64,000 nucleotides of DNA from Pimelobacter sp. (GTDB lineage: Bacteria; Actinomycetota; Actinomycetes; Propionibacteriales; Nocardioidaceae), in assembly GCA_002698575.1 (NCBI GenBank), contig NZZG01000084.1:1-64000 (forward strand), read 5' to 3'. Positions 1-7,269 of the stretch are shown one piece after another. The notes below the pieces were generated by a model, which saw only the letters and a list, made by a program, of their open reading frames with translations, was not told the DNA's origin and did no database searches. Position 1 is the first letter of the stretch; every line of letters begins with the position of its first letter. A program made the position numbers and the translations under genes.

Positions 1-93
1 GTCGTCTACGACGACGGGAGCCTGCAGGCCTACGCCGACGAGGCGTACGGTGACGGCGTGGTCGTCGTCAACGGTGCCCTGCTCGACGCATGA
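1..93 (+). CDS. 3' end of an unidentified protein-coding gene
   Basis: A reading frame runs in from the left edge and ends at a TGA at 91-93, giving the last 30 residues of a protein. The third codon positions are almost all G or C, as in the real genes nearby, so it is probably coding. The tail is acidic then hydrophobic, ending NGALLDA. It carries no motif I recognise and no function can be assigned. It converges on msrB with a 27-nt gap. Confidence 0.6.
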   Translation, partial: VVYDDGSLQAYADEAYGDGVVVVNGALLDA

Positions 94-120
94 GGTCCGA
101 CGCGGCGGTCCCGGCTCGGC

Positions 121-540
121 TCAGCCGGCCACCGGCCCCGACCCGTCGGCGGGCTCGAGGGTGAGGCTGACCGAGTTGATGCAGTACCGGTCACCGGTCG
201 GCGTGCCGTAGCCGTCGGGGAAGACGTGTCCGAGGTGGGAGCCGCAGGCGGCGCAGCGCACCTCGGTGCGCTTCATCCCCATCGTGGAGTCGTCGAGGTA
301 CTCGATGGTGTCGGTGACGGGCTGGTAGAACGACGGCCAGCCGCAGCCGGAGTGGAACTTGGTGTCGGACTCGAAGAGCGTGGCACTGCACGCCTTGCAC
401 TTGTAGACGCCCTTGGTCTCGGTGTCGGTCAGCTTGCCGACGAAGGCACGCTCGGTGCCTGCCTTGCGCAGCACCTGGTACTCCTCGGCCGAGAGCTCCG
501 CGCGCCATTCCTCGTCGGTCTTCTCCACGTCGTAGGCCAT
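121..540 (-). CDS. msrB: Peptide-methionine (R)-S-oxide reductase MsrB
   Basis: The product (139 aa) reduces the R-epimer of methionine sulfoxide in oxidised proteins, a cytosolic repair function. The family signature is complete. Two zinc-binding CxxC pairs are visible (CKAC near residue 57, CAAC near residue 105), along with the SGCGWPSF substrate loop and the catalytic cysteine in RYCINSVSL near the C-terminus. The length is normal for single-domain MsrB. A longer upstream frame exists, but ATG 540 is preferred because a TAGGCT -10 box lies exactly 7 nt before it and the extra N-terminus is Arg-rich and not family-like. It diverges from the desaturase operon. Confidence 0.95.
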   Translation of the reverse strand: MAYDVEKTDEEWRAELSAEEYQVLRKAGTERAFVGKLTDTETKGVYKCKACSATLFESDTKFHSGCGWPSFYQPVTDTIEYLDDSTMGMKRTEVRCAACGSHLGHVFPDGYGTPTGDRYCINSVSLTLEPADGSGPVAG

Positions 541-553
541 GCCGTCGAGCCTA
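541..553 (-). promoter_or_regulatory. Leaderless -10 element of msrB
   Basis: Read on the reverse strand, TAGGCT (553-548) is followed by 7 nt and then the msrB ATG. A transcript starting at the usual distance from the -10 would begin at or next to the start codon, so msrB is probably leaderless. Confidence 0.55.
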
Positions 554-651
554 CGGGTCGCGGCCCAGCGCGAGGGTCTGCGGCTCCTGCGGAAGAGTGG
601 CACGACCGCGACAGTAGCCCCACCCGCGCGACAGGCCACCCGCACGGGGCA

Positions 652-680
652 TTGACGCAATCAGTAGACAACTGTTCACT
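652..680 (+). promoter_or_regulatory. Promoter of the reductase-desaturase operon
   Basis: A near-consensus -35 TTGACG (652-657), a 17-nt spacer and a TTCACT -10 (675-680) lie 6 nt before the ATG at 687. The -35 is good and the -10 is weak, as expected for a regulated promoter. The start codon would be at or next to the transcription start. Confidence 0.55.
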
Positions 681-681
681 G
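662..681 (+). promoter_or_regulatory. TetR-type palindromic operator over the desaturase promoter
   Basis: The 20-bp dyad CAGT-N2-ACA-N2-TGT-N2-ACTG is perfect in its 14 specified positions. It fills the spacer and the -10 of the promoter, so a bound protein would block RNA polymerase. Size and symmetry fit a TetR-family dimer. In mycobacteria the orthologous desA3/reductase pair is controlled by a TetR repressor. No TetR gene lies in this window. Confidence 0.55.
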
Positions 682-686
682 GACCC

Positions 687-1793
687 ATGACGAGCGCCAC
701 ATCGGAGCGGGGATCGCGCCTGTCGTGGGAGGGGCTGCGCAAGGCCGCCGACACCCTCACGACGCCGCTGCTGCCCGACGACTACCTCACGCTGCTGAAC
801 CCGTTGTGGAGCTCGCGCGAGCTGCGGGGACGGGTGGAGAAGGTGATCCCCGAGACCGAGGACGCCGCCACCCTGGTCATCCGACCGGGCTGGGGGTGGC
901 ACTACGACCACCGTCCCGGTCAGTACGTCGGCATCGGCGTGCAGGTCGGCGGCAAGTTCCAGTGGCGCTCCTACTCGGTGAGCTCGGCGCCGAGGCGCTC
1001 GGGTCGCACGCTGGCGATCACCGTGCGGGCGATGCCCGAGGGCAAGCTCTCCGAGCACCTGGTCAAGGGGCTGGCGCCGGGCACGATCGTGCGGCTGGCC
1101 ACGCCGCAGGGTGACTTCGCGCTGCCCGACCCGCCACCGGCCCGGATGCTCTTCCTCGTCGGCGGCTCCGGGATCACCCCGGTGATGTCGATGCTGCGCA
1201 CCCTCGACCGCCGCGGCACGATGGGCGACATCGTCCTGCACTACTCCTCCACGACCCCGGAGCGGATGATCTTCCGCGACGAGATCGCCGCGCTGCGCGA
1301 CAAGCACCCCGGGCTGACCTTCCACGCGCGCCACACCGACAGCGAGGGCATCTTCGAGCTCGCCGCCGGTGACTCCGGGCTCGATGCCGTGTGCCCCGAC
1401 TGGCGCGAGCGCGAGACCTGGGCGTGCGGTCCGGGGCCGATGCTGGACGCGGTCGAGGCCCACTGGGAGGTGGCCGGGATCGCCGACTCGCTCCACCTCG
1501 AGCGGTTCTCGCTCGACCTGGGCGGCGACGGGGGCGAGGGCGGCAGCCTGAGCTTCCAGAACTCCGGCAAGACCATCGAGGTCGACGGGGCGACGACCGT
1601 CCTCGAGGCGGGGGAGTCCGCGGGCGTCGGCATGCCGTACGGCTGCCGGATGGGCATCTGCCACACCTGCACCGTGACCAAGATCAGCGGCACCGTCCGC
1701 GACCTCCGCAACGGCGCGGAATTCGACCAGCCCAACGAGCAGGTGCAGACGTGCGTGACCGTCCCGGTCGGGCCCTGCGTCCTGAACCTCTAG
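687..1793 (+). CDS. Ferredoxin-NAD(P)H reductase partner of acyl-CoA desaturase (Rv3230c-like)
   Basis: This 368-aa protein passes electrons from NAD(P)H through FAD and a 2Fe-2S centre to the desaturase encoded next. The domain order is FAD-binding barrel (about residues 45-145, with RSYSVSS for the flavin), nucleotide-binding domain (GGSGITPVMSML near residue 155) and a plant-type ferredoxin domain at the C-terminus. The cluster ligands C320, C325, C328 and C356 follow the Cx4Cx2CxnC pattern. It is 70 nt upstream of the desaturase in the same direction. That pairing is the mycobacterial DesA3/Rv3230c arrangement and supports the assignment. Its promoter carries a palindromic operator. A phenol- or phthalate-type reductase is the alternative, made unlikely by the neighbour. 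Confidence 0.88.
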   Translation: MTSATSERGSRLSWEGLRKAADTLTTPLLPDDYLTLLNPLWSSRELRGRVEKVIPETEDAATLVIRPGWGWHYDHRPGQYVGIGVQVGGKFQWRSYSVSSAPRRSGRTLAITVRAMPEGKLSEHLVKGLAPGTIVRLATPQGDFALPDPPPARMLFLVGGSGITPVMSMLRTLDRRGTMGDIVLHYSSTTPERMIFRDEIAALRDKHPGLTFHARHTDSEGIFELAAGDSGLDAVCPDWRERETWACGPGPMLDAVEAHWEVAGIADSLHLERFSLDLGGDGGEGGSLSFQNSGKTIEVDGATTVLEAGESAGVGMPYGCRMGICHTCTVTKISGTVRDLRNGAEFDQPNEQVQTCVTVPVGPCVLNL

Positions 1794-1800
1794 CCACCTC

Positions 1801-1850
1801 ACCGGGTCTCGAGGCTCGTCTCCGGCGCTCCTCGCGCCTCAACCACCGTC
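1801..1850 (+). repeat. Dispersed intergenic hairpin repeat, copy 1
   Basis: The gap between the reductase and desaturase genes is filled by a repeat whose reverse strand begins GGTTGAGG and ends GAGACCCGGTGAG. It contains a perfect hairpin GGCGC-GAGGA-GCGCC. The same ends and a hairpin with a GAGGA-starting loop recur at 51207-51264 in the opposite orientation. From memory, such elements are common between genes in Nocardioides genomes. Confidence 0.6.
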
Positions 1851-1863
1851 AGGAAGGACTGCC

Positions 1864-3075
1864 ATGGCCATCGCAGACGTCAAGGAGTACTGCCACCTCA
1901 CGCCCGAGGAGGTCGAGCAGATCGGCGCGGAGCTCGACGCGATCCGCGCCGAGATCGAGGAGTCGCGCGGCGACAAGGACGCGGCGTACATCAACCGGGT
2001 CATCACCACGCAGCGCTGGATGGCAGCGGCCGCGCGGATCGGGATGATCGTCAGCTCCCCGATGGACAAGAAGGTGCGCGGCCCGGTGCTGGCCGCGAGC
2101 ACGATCTCGCTCGGTCTGGCCAAGATCCTCGAGAACATGGAGATCGGCCACAACGTCATGCACGGGCAGTGGGACTGGATGAACGACCCGGAGATCCACT
2201 CCTCGACCTGGGAGTGGGACACCGGCCAGCCCGCCGAGCAGTGGAAGCACAGCCACAACTACATCCACCACCAGTTCACCAACGTGCTCGGCTACGACAA
2301 CGACATCGGGTACGGCGTGCTGCGGATGGCGCGCGAGCAGAAGTGGCACCCGGTCAACCTCGGCCAGCCGCTCTACAACGCGCTGCTCGCCGGACTCTTC
2401 CAGTGGGGAGTGGCCCTGCACGACCTCGACCTCGAGGCGATCCGCAAGGGCAAGAAGGACCCGAAGGAGATGAAGCGCCAGCTCAAGCAGATCGCGAAGA
2501 AGGGGCGCAACCAGATCCTCAAGGACTATGTGCTCTACCCGGCGCTGTCGGGCAAGCAGTGGAAGTCGACGCTCAAGGCCAACGCCACCGCCAACTTCAT
2601 GCGCAACGTGTGGTCCTACCTGATCATCTTCTGCGGGCACTTCCCCGACGGGGCGTTGCACTTCACCGAGGACGAGCTCGAGGACGAGACCCGCGCCGAG
2701 TGGTACCTGCGCCAGGTCCTGGGCACCGCGAACTTCGAGGGCAGCCGGTTGCTGCACGTGATGAGCGGCAGCCTCGGCTACCAGATCGAGCACCACCTGT
2801 TCCCCGACCTGCCCAGCAACCGCTACCCCGAGATCGCGGTCAAGGTCCGCGCCCTGTGCGACAAGTACGACATCCCCTACACCACCGGACCGCTGCACCA
2901 GCAGTACGGCCAGGTGCTGCGGGTGATCCACAAGCTCTCGCTGCCCAACAAGATGACCTCCGACGACAAGCCGCCCACGGGCGTCGACATCACCGTCGAG
3001 CACGGGCGCCGCAAGGCCGAGGAGCGTCAGCAGCGTCGCCTCGAGCTCGGCGGCTGGTCCCGCTCGGCGTCGTGA
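1864..3075 (+). CDS. Membrane acyl-CoA (fatty acid) desaturase, DesA3-like
   Basis: The 403-aa protein is a membrane-bound di-iron desaturase introducing a double bond into acyl-CoA chains, probably stearoyl to oleoyl. All three histidine boxes are present: HNVMH at residues 96-100, HNYIHH at 131-136 and QIEHH ending at H311, followed by LFPDLPSNRY. The central part contains a basic linker and a hydrophobic segment near residue 245. The C-terminal tail is charged and cytosolic. The ribosome site AGGAAGG is well spaced before ATG 1864. It is the second gene of the operon with its reductase, and its stop overlaps the next start (GTGA), so the following small gene is probably translationally coupled. 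Confidence 0.92.
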   Translation: MAIADVKEYCHLTPEEVEQIGAELDAIRAEIEESRGDKDAAYINRVITTQRWMAAAARIGMIVSSPMDKKVRGPVLAASTISLGLAKILENMEIGHNVMHGQWDWMNDPEIHSSTWEWDTGQPAEQWKHSHNYIHHQFTNVLGYDNDIGYGVLRMAREQKWHPVNLGQPLYNALLAGLFQWGVALHDLDLEAIRKGKKDPKEMKRQLKQIAKKGRNQILKDYVLYPALSGKQWKSTLKANATANFMRNVWSYLIIFCGHFPDGALHFTEDELEDETRAEWYLRQVLGTANFEGSRLLHVMSGSLGYQIEHHLFPDLPSNRYPEIAVKVRALCDKYDIPYTTGPLHQQYGQVLRVIHKLSLPNKMTSDDKPPTGVDITVEHGRRKAEERQQRRLELGGWSRSAS

Positions 3076-3404
3076 GCCGGGTGGGTGCTGCCGGTCCCGG
3101 GACGCTGTTCGCCTGGGACGACGGAGTTCTGGTCAAGGCCACGGTCACCCGGTGCGCCCTCTCCCGGGTGTGCGGGGCCTGCGGAGGCTCGCTCGCGCGG
3201 CCGGTGGCGTTCGTCGGGACCGCCGAGGAGGTGGGGCGCAACGCCTTCCACGCCCCGCCCCTGCACACCGCCTGCGCCGAGGACGTACGACGGCTGCTCG
3301 ACCCGACCTGGGAGACCGTGCTGACCGGGGGCTTCGAGTTCGTTCGTCCGGCCAAGCACGACGAGGACAGGCGACCGACGTTCGTGCCCAACTCGCTGCT
3401 CTGA
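3072..3404 (+). CDS. Small uncharacterised CxxC protein coupled to the desaturase
   Basis: The 110-aa product starts at GTG 3072, whose last two bases are inside the desaturase stop codon. I do not recognise the family. Visible features are a short beta-rich start (GTLFAWDDGVLVKATV), a VCGACGG cysteine pair near residue 36 and two further cysteines or histidines around LHTACAEDV, so metal binding or a redox role is possible. There is no signal peptide or membrane helix. Coupling to the desaturase suggests a role in the same lipid pathway, but this is inference. Confidence 0.6.
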   Translation: MSRVGAAGPGTLFAWDDGVLVKATVTRCALSRVCGACGGSLARPVAFVGTAEEVGRNAFHAPPLHTACAEDVRRLLDPTWETVLTGGFEFVRPAKHDEDRRPTFVPNSLL

Positions 3405-3435
3405 GGGGCGGGGTTTCGCGACGCCCGCGACGGCT

Positions 3436-3441
3436 CACACT
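3436..3441 (+). promoter_or_regulatory. Candidate leaderless -10 of the small membrane protein
   Basis: CACACT ends 6 nt before ATG 3448, the same spacing as other leaderless starts here. The first base deviates from the TANNNT consensus. Confidence 0.35.
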
Positions 3442-3447
3442 GGGCGC

Positions 3448-3774
3448 ATGAACTACGACGCGGTCTTCATCGTCCTGGCCCTGCTCGCGATCACGGCGCC
3501 GCTCAGCCTGGTGGTCGCGAGGTCCTTCGAGGTCGGAGCCGAGCTCTTCGCCATCAGCCTGGTGCGGACCGTGCTGGCCGCCACGGGTGCGGTGCTCGTC
3601 GTGTGCACGGTGCCGCTGCTGTCGGCCTCCGTGCCCCAGGGCGAGTACGGCGGTCCCGTCGGCTCGTTCCTGGGCGCGCTCGTCGTGCTGGCCATCGGCT
3701 TCGCGTGCGAGCGCCACATCGCGACCGGTGGGGCCGCACGCACCGAGACGGGTCAGAAGCCCGTCGTGCAGTAG
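3448..3774 (+). CDS. Small membrane protein, three predicted helices
   Basis: The 108-aa product has hydrophobic segments at about residues 5-24, 38-60 and 72-90 and no recognisable catalytic motif. The C-terminal tail is polar and basic. It starts at ATG 3448. Its 3' end overlaps the end of the convergent acetyltransferase gene by 22 nt. I cannot assign a function. Confidence 0.6.
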   Translation: MNYDAVFIVLALLAITAPLSLVVARSFEVGAELFAISLVRTVLAATGAVLVVCTVPLLSASVPQGEYGGPVGSFLGALVVLAIGFACERHIATGGAARTETGQKPVVQ

Positions 3775-5033
3775 GGCGTGGGCCCGCCGTCGGCCATCGC
3801 CGACCATCGCTCGAGGGCGCCGTCCTCACCGACGACCCGTCCGGCGGCGGTCAGGGTCGCTACGTCGATCCCGCCCAGGTACAGAGCGCCGAGCGTCTCC
3901 GCAGACAGGCGCACCTCGGCGGGTTCTTCCGTGGGCGCGACGTCGGCGCGAGCATCCGAGACGCTGACCCGCCACCGCCCGTCGGTCAGGCCCAGCGAGT
4001 CCTCGACCCCGAGGACGACCGTGCCGTCGCCGTACCAGGGGCGGGCCTCGAGCGCGGCGACGACGTCGAGCACCCGCAGCCACAGCATGTCGTAGGCCCC
4101 GGTCGTGCGGACGACGCGCGGCTCGACGAGCGCCCACTCGAGCGGCTCGACCTCGCGCGAGCGGCGGAAGCGCACCCGCTCGGTCAGGTCGACGTCGGCG
4201 AGGAACTGCCACAGGCGCAGGTAGCCGGCGTCGGTGAGGGCCACGAGACCCTTGACGTCGAGTGTCGCCCGTCCGTCCTGGTCGCCGGCGTGCTCGTAGA
4301 GGGCGAAGCCGTCGGGCGCCCCGTCGGCGTCCAGGTGCAGCACGACCCGGGCCTTCTTGTTCGCGCTCCCGGTCTCGAAGTCGTAGCGGGCGGTGAGCAT
4401 CGGTTCGTAGAAGCCGGGCCACGGCAGCGCCCCCCGCGTGCCGGCGCAGTGCCGGGCGAAGACCGACGTCAACGCGTCCCACGCCTCGGCCGGCTCGACC
4501 AGCTCCAGCGTGCCGTCGTCGTCGAAGGGGCGCAACGAGAACCGGCCGGTCACGTCGACCTCGACGGTGCGCAGGCGGGTGGCGGGCCCGAATCCGAAGC
4601 GGCCGTAGATCGATCCCTCGGTCGCGGTCAGGCCGGCGAGGGCCAGGCCCCGCCCGGCGGCGCTCCTGAGGTCGTCGGTCATCAGCCGGCGCAGCAGGCC
4701 CTGGCGCCGGTGGGTCGGGCTCACGGTGACGTCGGTGATCATGTGCAGCGGCACCTGGCGCTCGCCGCCGACGTTGAGACCGCCACCGGTCCACGAGGCG
4801 AAGGTCGCCACCGGCAGGGTGCCCGACCCCACCGTCGTGGCCGAGGGCCAGGCGCCGGTCATCACGATGTCGTCCGCGCGGGTCGACTCCAGCCACAGCC
4901 GCTGACGCTCGTCGTCGGTGCGGGACTCGTGGAAGCCACGCAGCAACGCCTCGCACCAACCGCGCCACAGGTCGGGGTGCTCGGCGGCGTCGGCGGCGGT
5001 CAGGGTGCGGAAGATCAGGTCTGGTTCGGCCAC
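3753..5033 (-). CDS. GNAT-family N-acetyltransferase, Eis-like
   Basis: The 426-aa protein has the Eis architecture: an N-terminal GNAT domain, a second degenerate GNAT-like domain and a C-terminal sterol-carrier-like domain. The acetyl-CoA loop is seen in VSPTHRRQGLLRRLM near residue 110. The chain ends in CTTGF; in Eis proteins the terminal carboxylate takes part in catalysis. Mycobacterial Eis acetylates aminoglycosides at several amines and also protein lysines, but the natural substrate here is unknown. The start GTG 5033 is supported by a TAAGGT box 6 nt upstream. It diverges from the LigD-polymerase gene over 54 nt and both look leaderless. Confidence 0.85.
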   Translation of the reverse strand: MAEPDLIFRTLTAADAAEHPDLWRGWCEALLRGFHESRTDDERQRLWLESTRADDIVMTGAWPSATTVGSGTLPVATFASWTGGGLNVGGERQVPLHMITDVTVSPTHRRQGLLRRLMTDDLRSAAGRGLALAGLTATEGSIYGRFGFGPATRLRTVEVDVTGRFSLRPFDDDGTLELVEPAEAWDALTSVFARHCAGTRGALPWPGFYEPMLTARYDFETGSANKKARVVLHLDADGAPDGFALYEHAGDQDGRATLDVKGLVALTDAGYLRLWQFLADVDLTERVRFRRSREVEPLEWALVEPRVVRTTGAYDMLWLRVLDVVAALEARPWYGDGTVVLGVEDSLGLTDGRWRVSVSDARADVAPTEEPAEVRLSAETLGALYLGGIDVATLTAAGRVVGEDGALERWSAMADGGPTPYCTTGF

Positions 5034-5039
5034 GTCCCG

Positions 5040-5045
5040 ACCTTA
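5040..5045 (-). promoter_or_regulatory. Leaderless -10 of the Eis-like gene
   Basis: TAAGGT on the reverse strand ends 6 nt before GTG 5033. No convincing -35 is visible. Confidence 0.5.
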
Positions 5046-5074
5046 GGGTCTCGCCGGTGCCCGACGCCTCCCGA

Positions 5075-5080
5075 TAGTTT
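5075..5080 (+). promoter_or_regulatory. Leaderless -10 of the LigD-polymerase gene
   Basis: TAGTTT is followed by 7 nt and ATG 5088, and fixes the start of a gene whose frame is open far upstream. The two divergent -10 boxes are only 29 bp apart, so the Eis-like and polymerase promoters probably compete. Confidence 0.55.
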
Positions 5081-5087
5081 GACGCCC

Positions 5088-6188
5088 ATGGCGAAGACCG
5101 CGGCAGCCCACGTGCAGGCCGGCGACCGCGAGGTGCGTGTGTCGAGCCCCGACCGGGTGATCTACGAGGCCACCGAGCGCACGCCCGAGGTGACCAAGCT
5201 GATGGTCGCCGAGTACGTCGCGGCGGTCGACGACGGACTGATGCGGGCCCTGCGCGACCGGCCGACCGCCCTGGAGCGGTGGACCTCCGGCGTACGCCCC
5301 GGCATGAAGCTGGCCACCGGACCCGGCGACCGCGGTGCTGATGCCTTCTACCAGAAGCGGGTGCCGAAGGGGGCGCCCGACTACCTGGAGACGGTCGGGA
5401 TCACCTTCCCCAGTGGGCGCACCGCCGACGAGATCTGCCCGACCGAGATCGCCGTACCGGTCTGGTGCGCGCACATGGGCACCCTCACCTTCCACCCGTG
5501 GCCGGTGCGGCGCGACGACGTCGACCACCCCGACGAGCTGCGCATCGACCTCGACCCGCAGCCCGGTACGTCGTTCTCCGACGCGGTCCGCGTCGCGGGG
5601 GTCGCCGACGAGCTGCTGCGCGAGCTGGGGCTGGTCGGCTTCGTGAAGACCTCCGGGAACCGCGGTGTGCACATCTACGTGCGCATCGCACCGCGCTGGG
5701 AGTTCGCCGAGGTGCGCCACGCCGCGATCGGCTTCGGACGCGAGCTGGAGCGGCGCGACGACCAAGTGACCACGGCGTGGTGGAAGGAGCAGCGGGGCGA
5801 GCGGATCTTCGTCGACTACAACCAGAACTGTCGCGACCGCACGATCGCGTCGGCGTACTCCCTGCGACCGATCGCGGGCGCACCCGTGTCGACCCCGATG
5901 ACGTGGTCGGAGCTGGCCGGCGTCACCGACCCCGGCGAGTACCACCTCTTCTCGGTGCCCGACCGGCTCGCCGACGGCGACCCGTGGGCCGGCATCGACG
6001 AGACCCACCACTCGCTCGAGCCACTGCTCGAGCTGTGGGAGGCGCAGGTGGCCGAGGGGCACGGCGAGCTGAACTTCCCGCCCGACCACCCGAAGATGCC
6101 CGGCGAGCCGCCGCGGGTGCAGCCGAGCAGACGCGTCGCCGAGCACTGGGACGACGAGGGCAACCGGGTGGAGCAGCGCTTCGAGTAG
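5088..6188 (+). CDS. Stand-alone LigD-type polymerase/primase domain protein
   Basis: This 366-aa protein is an archaeo-eukaryotic-primase-fold polymerase like the Pol domain of LigD, which fills gaps at double-strand-break ends in non-homologous end joining. Diagnostic motifs are HPWPVR (136-141), the metal-binding IDLDP (153-157) and KTSGNRGVHIYV (187-198), followed by FVDYNQN. There is no ligase or nuclease domain, so it is a PolD-type single-domain protein as in mycobacteria, whose free-standing Pol proteins also act in base-excision gap filling. A LigC-like ligase lies about 5 kb downstream on the other strand. No Ku gene is in the window. The frame extends upstream but the -10 box and family alignment support ATG 5088. 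Confidence 0.9.
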   Translation: MAKTAAAHVQAGDREVRVSSPDRVIYEATERTPEVTKLMVAEYVAAVDDGLMRALRDRPTALERWTSGVRPGMKLATGPGDRGADAFYQKRVPKGAPDYLETVGITFPSGRTADEICPTEIAVPVWCAHMGTLTFHPWPVRRDDVDHPDELRIDLDPQPGTSFSDAVRVAGVADELLRELGLVGFVKTSGNRGVHIYVRIAPRWEFAEVRHAAIGFGRELERRDDQVTTAWWKEQRGERIFVDYNQNCRDRTIASAYSLRPIAGAPVSTPMTWSELAGVTDPGEYHLFSVPDRLADGDPWAGIDETHHSLEPLLELWEAQVAEGHGELNFPPDHPKMPGEPPRVQPSRRVAEHWDDEGNRVEQRFE

Positions 6189-6191
6189 CCT
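6186..6191 (+). promoter_or_regulatory. Leaderless -10 of the sulfotransferase gene
   Basis: TAGCCT overlaps the stop codon of the polymerase gene and ends 7 nt before GTG 6199, giving the downstream gene its own promoter despite the 10-nt gap. Confidence 0.5.
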
Positions 6192-6198
6192 CGCGGTC

Positions 6199-7269
6199 GT
6201 GGTCAAGCTCCTCATCGTCACCGGTTCCGGACGCAGCGGCACCAGCTCGGTCGCCGGGACCCTGAAGCGGTTCGGCTTCCACATCCCGCAGCCCGAGGTC
6301 GCCACCGACGACAACAACCCGCGCGGCTACTACGAGCCGCTGTGGGTGGCCGACTTCCACAAGTACTGGCTCAACGCCCTCCCGGTGCGCACCATCGACA
6401 CCCGCCCCCACGCCGGCGACCTCGCGATGGCCTCCGTCACGCCCGAGCGCGAGGAGGAGCTGCGCTCCTGGCTGGCGGCCGAGCTGGCGCCCCTGCAGGG
6501 GGCCGCCGAGGCGGTCGTGGTGGTCAAGGAGACCCGCGCCTACTGGGTCTACCCGCTGTGGCAGCGCGTCGCCGAGGCGACCGGGGCCGAGGTCTCGAGC
6601 CTCACGATGCTGCGTCACCCCACGCAGGTCGTGCGCTCGCGCGACTCCGCCTACCTGGCCGACAAGAGCGACGAGCTGCGCCGCAAGCGCGAGGTCGCCA
6701 ACGTCGCGGCGTGGATGAACTCGATCTTCGTCACCGAGCGCGCCACCCGGGACAACCCGCGCGCCTTCGTGCCCTACTACGACCTGATCGGCGACTGGCG
6801 CGCGGCGATGACCCGTGCCTGCGGGCAGCTCGGCCTCGACCCCGGCGACCTGACGGCGCCGCACGACGTGGACGACTTCCTCACCACCTCGCTCAACCGC
6901 TCCTCGGACTCCTGGGAGGGGCTGGCGGTGCCCGACGACCTGCGCGGACAGGCCGAGGCGACCTGGGCCGCGGCGACGACGCTCGTCGAGACCCCCCACG
7001 ACGCGGCCGCGATGGCCGAGCTCGACCGGCTCGCGGCCGACTACGCGGCGTACTTCGAGGTCGCCGCGGCGATCGCCAACGACGAGACCGCGATGCACGT
7101 CGTCCGCACCAAGCGCGACCACGAGGGCCGGCTGCGCGAGAAGACCAAGCGGGTCGAGCGGCAGGCCGCGCGGATCAAGGCCCTCGAGGCCGAGGTCGCG
7201 TCGCTGCGGGCGGACCCTGGGGCAGGTCGTGCGAAGGCGCGGATCAAGGGCCTGCTCGGTCGCTCCTAG
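6199..7269 (+). CDS. Sulfotransferase-family protein with C-terminal coiled coil
   Basis: The 356-aa protein opens with LLIVTGSGRSGTSSVAG, the 5'-phosphosulfate-binding loop of PAPS-dependent sulfotransferases. A second motif, LRHPTQVVRSRDSA near residue 140, matches the 3'-phosphate-binding region. The last 70 residues are charged with a heptad pattern (KTKRVERQAARIKALEAEV) and probably form a coiled coil. The acceptor is unknown; a carbohydrate or lipid of the envelope fits the facing glycosyltransferase operon. It abuts that convergent operon with no gap (stop ends at 7269, opposite stop at 7270). Some family members with this loop have lost sulfotransferase activity, so the reaction is inferred. 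Confidence 0.75.
   Translation: MVKLLIVTGSGRSGTSSVAGTLKRFGFHIPQPEVATDDNNPRGYYEPLWVADFHKYWLNALPVRTIDTRPHAGDLAMASVTPEREEELRSWLAAELAPLQGAAEAVVVVKETRAYWVYPLWQRVAEATGAEVSSLTMLRHPTQVVRSRDSAYLADKSDELRRKREVANVAAWMNSIFVTERATRDNPRAFVPYYDLIGDWRAAMTRACGQLGLDPGDLTAPHDVDDFLTTSLNRSSDSWEGLAVPDDLRGQAEATWAAATTLVETPHDAAAMAELDRLAADYAAYFEVAAAIANDETAMHVVRTKRDHEGRLREKTKRVERQAARIKALEAEVASLRADPGAGRAKARIKGLLGRS

Noticed and set aside
3603..5087. Upstream extension of the LigD-polymerase reading frame
   Set aside because: It is antisense to the Eis-like gene and lacks family similarity; the -10 box and motif alignment place the start at 5088.
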